This document shows positions 16,273-26,800 of a DNA stretch of 64,000 bases, in pieces. A program made the position numbers and the translations under genes. The number at the start of each line of letters is the position of its first letter. Within the stretch, counting starts at the first letter, position 1. The notes beneath the pieces are model-generated. The model was not told the origin of the DNA. It did not search any database and worked only from the letters and a program-made list of their open reading frames with translations. The stretch lies in NCBI RefSeq assembly GCF_025502585.1, contig NZ_CP106679.1:1407001-1471000 (forward strand), in the 5' to 3' direction. The DNA is from Reichenbachiella agarivorans. GTDB taxonomy: Bacteria; Bacteroidota; Bacteroidia; Cytophagales; Cyclobacteriaceae.

Positions 16273-17067
16273 TTAAATATTTTGCTCTTCAGTGACGACT
16301 TCTTCCACTTCTTCTACCTCTGGTTTTTTACCAGCTTCTTTGGTCTTTTCGATGAAAGTCTCATAGTACGTCAAGTATTCTTTGAGCATGGCATTGACAC
16401 CTTTTCCTGTCAAGGTAGCACCAGACATACCATCTATGTGGTGAGAATCCAAAGACTCTCCATTTTCGCCTTTTACCATTGACACAGATTGTAAACTGCC
16501 TTGCTCGTCAAAGATTTTCTTGCCTATGTATCTCTGTTGTACTACTGGAGTGGTGATTCTGGCTCCAAGACCCGGAGTTTCTGACTTGTGGTCAAATGCC
16601 ACTCCTCTGACAGTGTTGAGATCACTATCCAAGGCAACGAATCCTGAAATCCAATCCCAAAGACCTGCTCCAAACATAGGTAATACATAAGAATCAACTT
16701 CGTCAGAACCTTCTTTCATGATCATGAAAACAGGATAAGGTCTTGTTTGTACATCTTTCTTGTGATTCTTCTGGAAATCGATTTTTTCAGCGACCAATGG
16801 GTTGCCTTTTTCATCTTTCTCCATCAAATCTCCATTGATGTCTACTACGATTGATTTTACTCTTTGATCATATAGATCCAAAATCTCTTGAGGTTTCTTG
16901 ATGTTGGAAATATCCATCACCGCACCTAAGATTTTCTTTTTTGTATCTAGTTCTACTTGCTTGTCTTGTAGTGGTTTCAATACTACAGATGTACCAGATA
17001 GCAATCCGCCCAGTATGATTGTCAATACTGCTGCGAAAACGATGATGTATAAATTAGACCGTTGCAC
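16273..17067 (-). CDS. nqrC: Na+-translocating NADH:quinone reductase subunit C
   Basis: NqrC carries a covalent FMN on its periplasmic domain. The 264-residue protein has one N-terminal membrane helix (LYIIVFAAVLTIILGGLLSG) and the flavinylation motif DGMSGATLTGKGV, with the acceptor Thr at about residue 218. The C-terminal 25 residues are an acidic, low-complexity tail (EVEEVEEVVTEEQ). The start overlaps the nqrB stop by 14 bases. FMN attachment needs ApbE, whose gene is not in the window. Confidence 0.96.
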   Translation of the reverse strand: MQRSNLYIIVFAAVLTIILGGLLSGTSVVLKPLQDKQVELDTKKKILGAVMDISNIKKPQEILDLYDQRVKSIVVDINGDLMEKDEKGNPLVAEKIDFQKNHKKDVQTRPYPVFMIMKEGSDEVDSYVLPMFGAGLWDWISGFVALDSDLNTVRGVAFDHKSETPGLGARITTPVVQQRYIGKKIFDEQGSLQSVSMVKGENGESLDSHHIDGMSGATLTGKGVNAMLKEYLTYYETFIEKTKEAGKKPEVEEVEEVVTEEQNI

Positions 17068-18244
17068 GTTTCAACCTCCTTTTCTTGTTAGCGCCTACCA
17101 CATAAAAATCGATTAGTGGAGCGAATACGTTCATTAATAATATTGCAAGCATGATTCCTTCTGGATATGCTGGATTAAATACTCGGATGATAATAGTCAG
17201 TACACCGATCAAGAAACCATATATCCACTTACCTGTTTCGGTTTGGGCAGCAGTGACAGGGTCAGAAGCCATAAAAACAGCTCCGAATGCCAATCCACCA
17301 ATCACCAAGTGGTACTGAGCAGGTAGCAACATGTATTCGTTTGCTCCGAACATGTTACATACAGTACCCATCACAAAAGCACCTGCAAATACACTGAAGA
17401 TGATTTTCCAGCTACCAACACCTGTGATGATCAATACAGCTGCACCGATCAAGCACATCAAAGTAGAGGTTTCACCAATTGATCCTGGCATGATACCGAT
17501 AAACATGTTCCAGAAATCGTAGATTCCTGCCGTCCAACTGTCATTGAGCATGTCTACCATCGGGGTGGTTCCTTCTACTGCTGCAGCACCAATTGCAAGT
17601 GGTGTTGCTCCTGAGAATCCAGCTACTGCTTGTCCATCACCTATGTATGACCATACATCACCAGAAATCTGTGAAGGATAGGCAAAATATAAGAATGCTC
17701 TGGCTGTCAAGGCAACATTGAGAATGTTCATCCCTGTACCACCAAATACCTCTTTGCCGATGATCACCGCAAAAGCTGTAGCCAAACCTACTTGCCATAA
17801 TGGAATAGAGGCAGGCATCACCAAAGGAATCAACATCCCTGTCACCAAGAATCCTTCGTTGACTTCATGCTTGCGGATGGTAGCAAACGTAAACTCGATA
17901 CCCAATCCTACTGCGTATGAGACAATAACGATCGGAATCACCAAAATTCCTCCCATCAAAAGCTTGTCAGTCAAATCTGCGACTTCTCCAATGGCCAAAA
18001 AGTGTTGATGACCTGCGTTCCAAATACCAAAAAGCAAACATGGTATCATGGCGATGATCACGGTCATCATCATTCTCTTCATATCAACTGCATCACGTAC
18101 TTGTACACCTCTGGCGCTAGTCGTGCTGTTGGGTGCTAGAAACAACGTCTCGTGTGCTTCATATACATAGTAAAACTTCTCCCACTTACCTCCTTTTTCG
18201 AAGTTTGGTCGAACTTTTGCAAAAATGTCTTCTATAAATTTCAT
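17054..18244 (-). CDS. nqrB: Na+-translocating NADH:quinone reductase subunit B
   Basis: NqrB is the main sodium-channel subunit and binds covalent FMN and riboflavin. The 396-residue protein has about ten membrane segments. GFSGATPLAIG contains the FMN-acceptor Thr at residue 214. The N-terminus includes the cytoplasmic segment that contacts NqrA and NqrF. The gene follows nqrA by eight bases and overlaps nqrC by 14. A basic tail ends the protein (NKKRRLKRATV). Confidence 0.96.
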   Translation of the reverse strand: MKFIEDIFAKVRPNFEKGGKWEKFYYVYEAHETLFLAPNSTTSARGVQVRDAVDMKRMMMTVIIAMIPCLLFGIWNAGHQHFLAIGEVADLTDKLLMGGILVIPIVIVSYAVGLGIEFTFATIRKHEVNEGFLVTGMLIPLVMPASIPLWQVGLATAFAVIIGKEVFGGTGMNILNVALTARAFLYFAYPSQISGDVWSYIGDGQAVAGFSGATPLAIGAAAVEGTTPMVDMLNDSWTAGIYDFWNMFIGIMPGSIGETSTLMCLIGAAVLIITGVGSWKIIFSVFAGAFVMGTVCNMFGANEYMLLPAQYHLVIGGLAFGAVFMASDPVTAAQTETGKWIYGFLIGVLTIIIRVFNPAYPEGIMLAILLMNVFAPLIDFYVVGANKKRRLKRATV

Positions 18245-18252
18245 CTATGCTA

Positions 18253-19605
18253 TTAACTATTTTTTACTAATTCAATTCCCTCTCTCAAAATGGACTGGAT
18301 CTCATTTTTAGATACATCGATGAATTCACAAAGAGCCAAATCCTCTTCAATCACTTCATAGATACCCAATCCTTCCATGTCATCATAATCTTCTGCCATG
18401 ATGGCTTTGATCAAATGTGTAGGGAGGATGTCCATAGGCACTACCTTTTCGAAAGATCCTGTCTGCACAAATGCTCTGTGCTGACCTCTCGTGTTGGTAT
18501 CTAATGTATATTCTTTGTTTTTCCCTCCAAGGAATGACAACAAGCCAAACGCTCTGTGGAAACTCAATTTTTTTGTCGTAGGAGTGATCCAACCAAAGAA
18601 CTCATAGTAGTCTCCCTCTGGGATGACTGTGACTTGGTTGTGATAGAATCCAAGGTAGCCAGTAGAGTTGATCTGATTGCCAGTCAATACGTTACCAGAG
18701 ATATATCTTACATGACCTTCTTTAATAGTGCCATCCACTAGTTTGTTGATGGCTGCTCCAGAGTATGTTTTGTAGTACTGAGGCGTTTTTACTTCTGATC
18801 CAGCCAATGCGATGATTTTAGAAGCATCGTACTTACCTTCCAAGAAAAGCTTGCCGATTTGTGCTACACCGTATGGGTGTACTGTCCAAGCCACTTCTCC
18901 TTTGTTGATGGGATCGATGTGGTGAATCTGTACACCGACATTACCTGCTGGGTGTGGGCCTTCTACTGTATTGATTTGAGCTTTGCTGCTTTTCAAAAAG
19001 TCAGCAGAGTCTTTGTTCACATTGATGTGAACTTTGCCAGAGGTCAATTTTGACAAAATCGCAACGCCTGCCTCAAAGTACTTTTCATTTCCCTGAAGGA
19101 TGAAATTCGTATCAGGAGCCAAAGGGTGTGAATCAAAGGCAGAGATGAAAATTGCTTTTGGGGTGTCTTGTGGACTAGCTACCACACCAAATGGTCTTTG
19201 GATGATATTAGGCCAAACACCGCCTTTGGTCATTTGATCGATTACAGCTTCTTTAGATAGGCTGCTGACATCTGCGTGCTTTGAGAAAGATTCGAATTGG
19301 ATTTCCTTGTCTGCAAGGATTCTGATTTCTAAAATCTTTCTTTTGGCTCCTCTTACCACTTCTGCAATCTCACCACTGACTGGAGCGCAATACATTACGT
19401 CTTCCACTTGTTTGTCGATCATGATTGGAGTACCTGCTTTTACAGTATCTCCTTCTTTGACGAGCAATTTGGCTCGACTCATTCCGACGAAATCAGAGGG
19501 TTTCAAAGCAAAAGTCTCAGGTAGAGAGAGCTCCGCAATTTTCTTTTCAGCTTTTCCAGCGAGGTTGATGTCAAAACCTTTCTTAAGCTTGATATTCTGA
19601 GACAT
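18253..19605 (-). CDS. nqrA: Na+-translocating NADH:quinone reductase subunit A
   Basis: NqrA is the peripheral cytoplasmic subunit of the complex, with an RnfC-like barrel-sandwich fold and no cofactor of its own. The 450-residue length is normal for the family. Recognisable segments are KKGFDINLAGKAEK at the N-terminus, GDTVKAGTPIMIDK, HPLAPDTNF and a C-terminal ILPTHLIKAIMAEDYDDMEG. It is the first gene of the operon nqrABCDE, with a -7 box about 37 bases upstream. Confidence 0.96.
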   Translation of the reverse strand: MSQNIKLKKGFDINLAGKAEKKIAELSLPETFALKPSDFVGMSRAKLLVKEGDTVKAGTPIMIDKQVEDVMYCAPVSGEIAEVVRGAKRKILEIRILADKEIQFESFSKHADVSSLSKEAVIDQMTKGGVWPNIIQRPFGVVASPQDTPKAIFISAFDSHPLAPDTNFILQGNEKYFEAGVAILSKLTSGKVHINVNKDSADFLKSSKAQINTVEGPHPAGNVGVQIHHIDPINKGEVAWTVHPYGVAQIGKLFLEGKYDASKIIALAGSEVKTPQYYKTYSGAAINKLVDGTIKEGHVRYISGNVLTGNQINSTGYLGFYHNQVTVIPEGDYYEFFGWITPTTKKLSFHRAFGLLSFLGGKNKEYTLDTNTRGQHRAFVQTGSFEKVVPMDILPTHLIKAIMAEDYDDMEGLGIYEVIEEDLALCEFIDVSKNEIQSILREGIELVKNS

Positions 19606-19641
19606 ATTCTAGTGCAATAAATCTTGTTTTTGGAAACTTGG

Positions 19642-19649
19642 CAAAAGTA
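19642..19649 (-). promoter_or_regulatory. -7 box of the nqr operon
   Basis: TACTTTTG on the minus strand matches TAnnTTTG and lies 37-44 bases upstream of the nqrA ATG. TTTTG at 19667-19663 is only 13 bases upstream, too close for a normal -33 element. Confidence 0.5.
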
Positions 19650-19755
19650 ATAAAAAATTGATCAAAAGGCGGATTACGTAGAATTATCGTCAAAGTAATT
19701 GGACACACTTGTTGACTGACAATTTTCATTTCGATTATCCTCTATAAATTGTGGG

Positions 19756-20448
19756 ATGAATGTGCTGAAAATGAGAAAAATGTTGCCAATGCTTGTACTT
19801 ACAGTTGTAGGTGTTTTGCCAGTTATGGGACAAGGTGTTTCTATGTCTTTCATCATCCCAAAGGATGGCTATTTCTCTGCGCCAGTCAGTCCTTTGTCAG
19901 TCAGAGGATTGGGATACAAATGGGGGATGATTGGTTTTGGGACGGGTGCATCGTTGTACAATATGCCTGGACTGCCGATGTCTGATCTACCCTTCGAGGC
20001 AGACAAACCTTTGGTTGGTCCGTTTTGGTCTGTGTTGGTGCCGTTGCAGTTAACTCTCGGAGTAGATGGCCAACGCATGTCAGCCAAACTATTGGCTGGA
20101 GGCTTTGGGATGTGGCACATCAGTCCTCGACTCAACTATGGCAACCTGGATCGTGCGATTGCGGACTATGAAGGTTGGGATGTCGCCAATGCCGATGTGG
20201 AATTGGAAAACAAATTGGGTGGAGGATGGATGACAGGGATGGAACTGGCCTTTCATGTCAACCGGCAATTTTCCATTACTACTGAGGTGGAGTATTTGTC
20301 AGGATCCTCAGCCATGCCACTTAGAGGAGATTACCAAGGAGGCACTGCTGGTGGGCAGATTGAGAACAAACCACTAGATTATGCAGATGCCCATGTGATG
20401 CTACAAGGGTGGGAGATTTCTATTGGAGTGGTGATCAATAACCGCTAG
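19756..20448 (+). CDS. Secreted or outer-membrane protein, unknown
   Basis: This 230-residue protein starts with a signal peptide (MRKMLPMLVLTVVGVLPVMG, cleaved before QG). ATG at 19771 is an alternative start five codons in. The mature chain alternates aromatic and glycine-rich strand-like segments (GYKWGMIGFGTGASLY, AKLLAGGFGMWHISPRLNYG, ISIGVVINNR at the end), which suggests a small outer-membrane beta-barrel. No family was recognised. It converges on ispH, with two bases between stops. Confidence 0.75.
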   Translation: MNVLKMRKMLPMLVLTVVGVLPVMGQGVSMSFIIPKDGYFSAPVSPLSVRGLGYKWGMIGFGTGASLYNMPGLPMSDLPFEADKPLVGPFWSVLVPLQLTLGVDGQRMSAKLLAGGFGMWHISPRLNYGNLDRAIADYEGWDVANADVELENKLGGGWMTGMELAFHVNRQFSITTEVEYLSGSSAMPLRGDYQGGTAGGQIENKPLDYADAHVMLQGWEISIGVVINNR

Positions 20449-20450
20449 GA

Positions 20451-21344
20451 CTAGACTGCTTGTCCGACCATTTTTTCTTGGATGTAATCTCGCACTCTCT
20501 CCATCAACCACATAGGAGTAGATGTCGCGCCACAGATTCCTATAGAATCACCTGCTTTGATCCAATCGAGATCGAGTTCCTCTTCGCTACCGATGAAGTA
20601 ACTTCTTTCGTTGAAGTTTTTGCACACACCATATAATGCACGTCCATTGGAGCTTTTCTTTCCACTGACGAAGATGATGACGTTATGTTTCTGTGAGAAC
20701 TTCTCCATGCTAGGTTCGCGGTTGGACACTTGACGACAAATGCTGTCGTTGGCTTTGAAGTCAGTCACATCAAAAGTCCCTTTGGCTTTTTCGATGCGCT
20801 CCTCGATCATGGCTTTGAGTCGGTAGAATCCTTTGGTGCTTTTAGTGGTTTGGCTGTAGAGTGTCACGGGACGAGAAAAGTCAATTTGCTCCAAATCTTC
20901 GTCTTCCATCACGATGATGGCTTTTTCTTGGGTTTGACCCGTAAGGCCAATTACCTCTGCATGGCCAGGTTTGCCATAGATCACAATTTGTCCATCTTGC
21001 TCTTCCATTTGGTCAAAGGAGCCTTTGACACGGTTTTGGAGTTTGAGGACTACTGGGCAAGAAGCATCTATGAGTTCGATGTTGTTTTCGACAGCCAGTT
21101 TGTAGGTTTCTGGAGGCTCTCCGTGTGCACGAATCAAGACTTTACAATCCCTGAGTTCTTTCATTTCCTCACGGTCGATGATCTTGAGACCTTTGGCAGC
21201 CAAGCGATCGACTTCCATGTGGTTGTGCACAATGTCACCTAAACAGTAGAGCGAACCACTGTCATTGAGCTCGTCCTCAGCCATCTCGATGGCGTACTCC
21301 ACTCCAAAACAATATCCCGAATTGCTGTCTATTTCTATTTTCAT
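20451..21344 (-). CDS. ispH: 4-hydroxy-3-methylbut-2-enyl diphosphate reductase
   Basis: IspH is the last enzyme of the MEP isoprenoid pathway, making IPP and DMAPP with a [4Fe-4S] cluster. The 297-residue protein has the three cluster cysteines in family context: SGYCFGVEYAI, IDASCPVVLKLQ and NDSICRQVSNRE. The IRAHGEPP loop carries the conserved His, and ICGATSTPMWLME closes the active site. dxs at 58710 and a polyprenyl synthase at 49274 are in the same window but not linked in an operon. A -7 box lies close upstream. Confidence 0.95.
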   Translation of the reverse strand: MKIEIDSNSGYCFGVEYAIEMAEDELNDSGSLYCLGDIVHNHMEVDRLAAKGLKIIDREEMKELRDCKVLIRAHGEPPETYKLAVENNIELIDASCPVVLKLQNRVKGSFDQMEEQDGQIVIYGKPGHAEVIGLTGQTQEKAIIVMEDEDLEQIDFSRPVTLYSQTTKSTKGFYRLKAMIEERIEKAKGTFDVTDFKANDSICRQVSNREPSMEKFSQKHNVIIFVSGKKSSNGRALYGVCKNFNERSYFIGSEEELDLDWIKAGDSIGICGATSTPMWLMERVRDYIQEKMVGQAV

Positions 21345-21367
21345 GGCGCGATTCCTATGTCAAGTTG

Positions 21368-21375
21368 CAAAATTA
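21368..21375 (-). promoter_or_regulatory. Candidate -7 box of ispH
   Basis: TAATTTTG on the minus strand matches TAnnTTTG and lies 23-31 bases before the ispH ATG. A TTTG just upstream is too near to be the -33 element. Confidence 0.45.
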
Positions 21376-21490
21376 TAACAAATATCTCCTGATGATCTCT
21401 ATCCCCAATGCAATTATTCAGCTAAGGTAGTGATTTGACGTGGCTTTACTTTTTTGATAGTATTCCCGTAAGCCGTGGTTTCAATTTCCC

Positions 21491-22174
21491 CTACATCCTC
21501 AGCATTCTGCTCCCAGCCAGTTGTACGATGTGCTCTACTTGCTCTTTGAAGAACATGTGGGTGGTGTCTACCACAATCGCGTCTTCTGGTTTGATCAGGG
21601 GGCTTTCGGCTCTGGTCGTGTCGATCAGATCTCGTTTTTTAAGGTTGGCTTTGACATCATCTAGATCGACCAGTTCGTTCTTGTCAAAAAGCTCCTTTTG
21701 CCTGCGCTCAGCACGCACATCGAAATCTGCCGTCATAAATATCTTGAGGTCTGCTGTAGGGAACACCACGCTACCAATGTCTCTTCCATCCATCACAATG
21801 CCTTTGCTCTTGCCCATCTTTTTTTGCAAGCTCACCATGGCTTCTCGTACAGCCTTGATGGTGCTGACCTGACTCACATTGTCTGAGATTCTCATTTCTC
21901 TGATTTCCTTCTCTACATTGAGGCCATTGAGGAAAGTCTCGTTTTGACCTGTGGTCTCATGGCGATGAAAGGTGATGTCAATCTCGGAAAGTGCTCTGGC
22001 TACCGACTTAGGGTTGTCCATATCCACATAGTGCTCAAGAAAGTAGAGGGTCACAGAGCGATACATCGCACCAGAGTCCACATACTTGTACTTGAGTAGT
22101 GCGGCTACTTGTTTGGCAGTCGAACTCTTGCCGCAGGCTGAGTATCCGTCGATGGCGATGACTATTTTTTTCAT
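21491..22174 (-). CDS. cmk: (d)CMP kinase
   Basis: Cmk phosphorylates CMP and dCMP. The P-loop GYSACGKSSTAKQVA is at the N-terminus, followed by YVDSGAMYRSVTLYF, the substrate-binding GIVMDGRDIGSVVFP, and the lid RRQKEL with KKRDLIDTTRAESPL. The ATG at 22174 (MKKIVIAIDG) is preferred over a TTG two codons upstream. The 227-residue size is normal. It follows a small lipoprotein gene by 33 bases and may share its promoter. Confidence 0.94.
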   Translation of the reverse strand: MKKIVIAIDGYSACGKSSTAKQVAALLKYKYVDSGAMYRSVTLYFLEHYVDMDNPKSVARALSEIDITFHRHETTGQNETFLNGLNVEKEIREMRISDNVSQVSTIKAVREAMVSLQKKMGKSKGIVMDGRDIGSVVFPTADLKIFMTADFDVRAERRQKELFDKNELVDLDDVKANLKKRDLIDTTRAESPLIKPEDAIVVDTTHMFFKEQVEHIVQLAGSRMLRM

Positions 22175-22207
22175 GGGCAACAGATGTTTATTGAGGACTT
22201 GATACGA

Positions 22208-22357
22208 TCAGCAATCTTTGACTGGACATGGTATGGGTTTGCCAGGTTTGATTTTTCGTGCTTTCCGCTCCTGTGGATATTGAGACGATTTGCATGAACC
22301 AAAGCTCAAAAGAGCCATGAGTATAAATAGTGAGAAAAGACGACCTGTATATTTCAA
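22208..22357 (-). CDS. Small lipoprotein, TTG start
   Basis: Read from TTG at 22357, the product is a 49-residue lipoprotein: a hydrophobic helix (FSLFILMALLSFGSC) with lipobox ending FGSC and a short basic mature part rich in K, R and P (KARKIKPGKPIPCPVKDC). The start is set by a well-formed Bacteroidota promoter at 22381-22410 whose transcript would begin at about 22374. A longer frame from 22513 would cross that promoter and is rejected. Function is unknown. The mature segment has two cysteines besides the lipidated one. Confidence 0.7.
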   Translation of the reverse strand: MKYTGRLFSLFILMALLSFGSCKSSQYPQERKARKIKPGKPIPCPVKDC

Positions 22358-22380
22358 ATCAATAATTTTAGTGGGCAAAA

Positions 22381-22410
22381 CAAATATACCTATTATATTG
22401 GTATGACAAA
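22381..22410 (-). promoter_or_regulatory. Consensus Bacteroidota promoter
   Basis: On the minus strand TTTG (22410-22407) is followed by 18 bases and TATATTTG (22388-22381). This matches the -33 TTTG / -7 TAnnTTTG pattern established for Bacteroidota vegetative promoters. It is the best match seen in the window and drives the small lipoprotein, and perhaps cmk. Confidence 0.8.
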
Positions 22411-22632
22411 CATAGGATTTGATCCTTGAATTGCATTCCCAATACAAGTCATTTCTAAGACAATCAATAACTCTCTGAGTGGCAAATACTTTTGATTCAG
22501 TCGTCTTTTTCAACCCTGTTTTTTTGTTCTGACATCACCTGATTGTATGAGGGTAAGAATTTATTCTACAAGAGAAAAATCTAGTAGAACACTGTAGGTC
22601 GTATATCACCCAAACAATAAACTAAAACTATT

Positions 22633-23724
22633 ATGGAAAAGTCCAATCAAGTAAAATGGCCTGAAATCCTCAGTTTGGCAGCACTCAATGTCGCACTGGT
22701 GATCAGCTGGATTGCTTATCATGAATACCAACCCATCCTTTTAGAAAATTTTAGCTTTACGGATTTGTCTTCTTTTTTGGTAATATCCAAAGCAATTATT
22801 CTAGTGATTATCCCTCCTATGGCTGGCCTCACAGCGGATTATCTTTTGAGAAAAAACGGCAAATTTTTCGTCATCTTCACCGTAGGCATCGGAGCGACGG
22901 CCATGATTTTTATGGTGGTGGCGTCTATCATCGGTGCAGGCCCAGCCAATGACCTAAAAGTATTCTTGCCATACATGATTTTGCTATGGTTGATCTCTAT
23001 GAATCTATTCGTGAGTCCGGCTTACTCTATGATTGAGGCCTTTGCTCCTGCCAAAAAGCTCCCTGTCGTCGTGGGATTCTTGTTTTTGGTGACCGAGCTG
23101 ATTTATGCCTTAGAACCAGTGGTTGTTTCGTTAGTTCGATTTTTTGGTGATACCCTGACCTTTATTGTTGGGGGCGTGTTGATCTCTGTGAGTGGCTTCT
23201 TCTTTCACAAGATCTGTTCGGCCAATGTGATGTCATTTAGAAAAGACAATGCTAATGCGACCAAGAAAAAAACCAGTGTGTCTGCCTATGTTGCCATCAT
23301 CGGAGTTGGGTTTTTCTTGGGAGCAGGCAAGGCAGTGCTTGTAGAATACTTCCCAGGATTCATAGCTATCAATTTCCCTAATCATGAACAATTGGCCGCT
23401 TACTTTTCATTGGGTCTGCTCGCCTTCTCCGCAATCTTTGCCTTCTTGATCAGTAACAAGGTTTCACAGATGGACATCAAAAAAGTAATCGTTATGAGCT
23501 TCTTGCTATTCGTAGTTGGGGCTCTGGGTATTCTCTTTTCACCAAGTCTATATTTCACCCTATTTGCAGGAGTGGTAGTAGCTGCTGGCTTTGGGTTGAT
23601 CAACTTGGTGGGGATACCCTTTGCGATAGCCAACTTATCAGCCAGACACATCACCTATGGTATTGGGATTTTTATTGGAGCATCCGAACTACTAACAGGG
23701 ATTTTTGAAATTGTATTGAACTAA
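22633..23724 (+). CDS. MFS-type membrane transporter
   Basis: This 363-residue protein has about ten to twelve hydrophobic segments and no signal peptide or soluble domain. Features such as MAGLTADYLLRKNGKFF in the loop after helix 2 resemble the major facilitator A-motif. The overall length is short for MFS. A transport function is likely, but substrate and direction are unknown. An intrinsic terminator follows. Confidence 0.8.
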   Translation: MEKSNQVKWPEILSLAALNVALVISWIAYHEYQPILLENFSFTDLSSFLVISKAIILVIIPPMAGLTADYLLRKNGKFFVIFTVGIGATAMIFMVVASIIGAGPANDLKVFLPYMILLWLISMNLFVSPAYSMIEAFAPAKKLPVVVGFLFLVTELIYALEPVVVSLVRFFGDTLTFIVGGVLISVSGFFFHKICSANVMSFRKDNANATKKKTSVSAYVAIIGVGFFLGAGKAVLVEYFPGFIAINFPNHEQLAAYFSLGLLAFSAIFAFLISNKVSQMDIKKVIVMSFLLFVVGALGILFSPSLYFTLFAGVVVAAGFGLINLVGIPFAIANLSARHITYGIGIFIGASELLTGIFEIVLN

Positions 23725-23749
23725 TCGAAATAGAGAACAATGATGTTGG

Positions 23750-23783
23750 AAGGTGAGGTGTAGTGACATCTCACCTTTTTTAT
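23750..23783 (+). terminator. Intrinsic terminator after the MFS gene
   Basis: AAGGTGAG (23750-23757) pairs with CTCACCTT (23770-23777), an 8-bp stem with a 12-base loop, followed by TTTTAT. Confidence 0.85.
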
Positions 23784-23857
23784 CTACATGGGTTTATTAT
23801 AGTTTCTATAAAGACGGATTTTGTTAACTTCGGGCGCAAAACAGCCAAGCTAATCTC

Positions 23858-26800
23858 ATGATGCAAAAAATATTATTCCTCCTTGCCTTAGGGTTTATTC
23901 TCAGTACTTGTGGACAAGAAAAGACCACCAATTTTGATAGTCCCAAGAGTCTTTTTGTCGATTACATTTCTGGGTACACAACCGAAGTAATCAGCACTAG
24001 CTCGGATATCAAAGTCAAACTCTCTAAGAGTATTGAAGGAAAGGCAGCAGGAGCTGAAGAAGTAGGTGGTTTGTTCAAGTTCAAGCCCGAAATCCAAGGC
24101 AGTACCTCATGGGAAGACGACCGAACCATCGTATTTCATCCTGCCCAAAAACTAGCTCCTGGTACAGAGTACCAAGTAATCTTCAAAATCGGTGAGTTGG
24201 TAGAGACACCTGCTGACCAAAAAGTGTTCAAGTTTTCTTTCAAAACCTTGATCCAAAACTATCAAGTGGAGCTGAAAGGACTTTCTCTCTATGATGTCAA
24301 GGACTTGACGAAAGTTAAACTGACGGGTGTGTTGCAAACTGCGGATTTGGCAGACTATTCTGTCGTCGAAAAAATCATCACTGCAACACAGTCGGGCAAA
24401 GCCTTGGACATTCTTTGGACGCATGATGAAGTCAAAAAAACCCACAATTTCAGCATAGAAAAGGTAGCTCGTACCGAAAAGGAATCTGAAGTAAAGGTGA
24501 GTTGGACAGGAAAGCCCATAGAGGTGGATTACTCTGATGATGAGATTTATACGATCCCGTCACTGAATGATTACAAAATCACGAATGTTTATGTCAACCG
24601 TGGTTCGGACAATTTTATTTCAGTAGTTTTTTCTGATCCACTCAAAACCAAGCAAAACCTAAATGGATTCATCACCCTCAACGAAAATGAACCTCGATAT
24701 GTCATTGATCAAAACGTATTGAAGGTTTATCCAACAGCAGAGTTGTCTGGTGAGGTCGAGTTGAAGATATTCAAAGAGATCAAAAACATGGCTGGTCATA
24801 GCCTGAAAGAGGACTATGTTACCACCTTTAGCATTACACAATCTAAACCTGATGTAAGGATTGTTGCCAATTCTGGAGTGATCATTCCTAATTCGGATGG
24901 GTTGATCATGCCTTTCGAAGCAGTAGGGCTAAAGGCCGTGGATGTGACCATCATCCGCATTTTCAATGACAATGTGTTTCAGTACCTGCAGGTCAATGAT
25001 TTGGGCTACTCGGATGAATTGAGCAGAGTGGGTCGTCCAGTGATGAAAAAGACCATCAATCTGATGAGTGCTGGTGTCACGGATCTCAATACTTGGAATC
25101 GTTTTACTTTGGATTTGGCGGATGTATTCAAGATAGATCCAGGGGCAATCTATGAAGTGCAAATGGGCTTTCGTCCGCAGCATTCTATCTACTTCTGCGA
25201 TAAAGGGGAGGCAAATCAAGATCTGTCTTTTGAAGACGAAAGTTGGGAGGACCTAGAAGAAGGTAGCAATTGGGATTATTATGACTACTACTATGACGAC
25301 AGTTACGATTGGAGACAAAGAGAAAACCCATGTCATGCTTCTTACTACATGTACAGAGACAAGGTCAAAAAAATGCTCTTTGCATCCAATTTAGGATTGA
25401 TGGCCAAAAGAGCCGACGAAGGAGATTTGCATATTTTTGTCAGTGATTTGTTGACCACCAAGGCTTTGGGAGATATCAGTTTTGCAGTCTATGATTACCA
25501 GCATCAAATCGTAGGGTCTGGAATCTCAAACAGCAAGGGAGAAGCAAAAGTCAAAATAGATGGCAAGCCCTTTGTGCTCATCGCCAAGCAAGGCAATCAA
25601 TTTGCCTACCTCAAACTCAACGATGCTTCCTCACTTTCTCTCAGCAATTTCAATGTAGCAGGTCAGGAAGTCCAAAAGGGAATCAAAGGGTTCATCTATG
25701 GCGAACGTGGCGTGTGGAGACCTGGTGATGACATTCATTTGTCCTTTATTCTAGAGGACCAACAAAAACGTTTGCCAGCAGGCTACCCAGTGGTGATGGA
25801 ATTGAAAAACCCAATGGGTCAAGTCGTGAAAAAAATGGTCAAAAAAGGATCTGCGGAGGGATTGTTCAACTTCACAGTCAGCACAGCGCCTGAAGATCCA
25901 ACAGGACATTGGCAGGCGGTGATTTCTGCAGGTGGCGTGAAGTTCAGCAAAGACCTTCGCATAGAAACAGTCAAACCCAATCGACTGAAAATTGATTTAG
26001 ATTTTCACAAAGATCGTCTCTCGGCAGAGGATGAAAACATGGTCGGTGACCTCAATGTGAAATGGCTCCATGGAGCAGTTGCCAAAGGACTGAAAGCGGA
26101 GTTTGACATGAGCTTGACTCCTATCAAAACGGTCTTTGACAAATATCCTAATTATAGCTTTGATGACAATTCAAAGTATTTTTATGCAGGTCAGGAGGAA
26201 GTGTTTTCTGGGACGCTGGATCAAAATGGCCATGCTTCTGTCAACGTGAACGTAGGCACCAATGAGAATGCCCCTGGGGCATTGCGTGCGGTGTTTACAG
26301 GCAAGGTATATGAAGAAGGAGGTAATTTTAGCATCGACAAAATTTCTATTCCCTACTATCCTTATATCTCATTTGTAGGAATTCAGATACCCGAGGGAGA
26401 CAAACGTGGGATGCTGCTGACTGACAAGGATCAGCCTATTCAGATAGCTACCGTGGATGCCCAAGGCAATCCGATTTCACGAGACGGATTGGAACTTGAA
26501 CTTTACAAACTAGAGTGGAAATGGTGGTGGGATCAAAGTTCCAACCAAGTAAGTAACTACATCAACCGAGATTACCAAAGTCCCATCCAGTCTGCAACAC
26601 TGGATAGCAGAAGTGGCAAGGCATCTTGGGACTTGAGAATCAACTATCCAGAATGGGGGCGATATTTTATCCGTGTGACAGATCCGATTTCAGGGCATAG
26701 CTCAGGCAAAATTGTCTTCATCGACTGGCCAGGTTGGGCTGGTAAGGGCAAACGTGGTGACAGTGGTGGTGTCAGCATGCTGAACTTCGAGTTGGAGAAA

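Noticed and set aside
20730-21242. 170-residue plus-strand ORF opposite ispH
   Set aside because: Shadow of the conserved ispH frame; no homology-like features.
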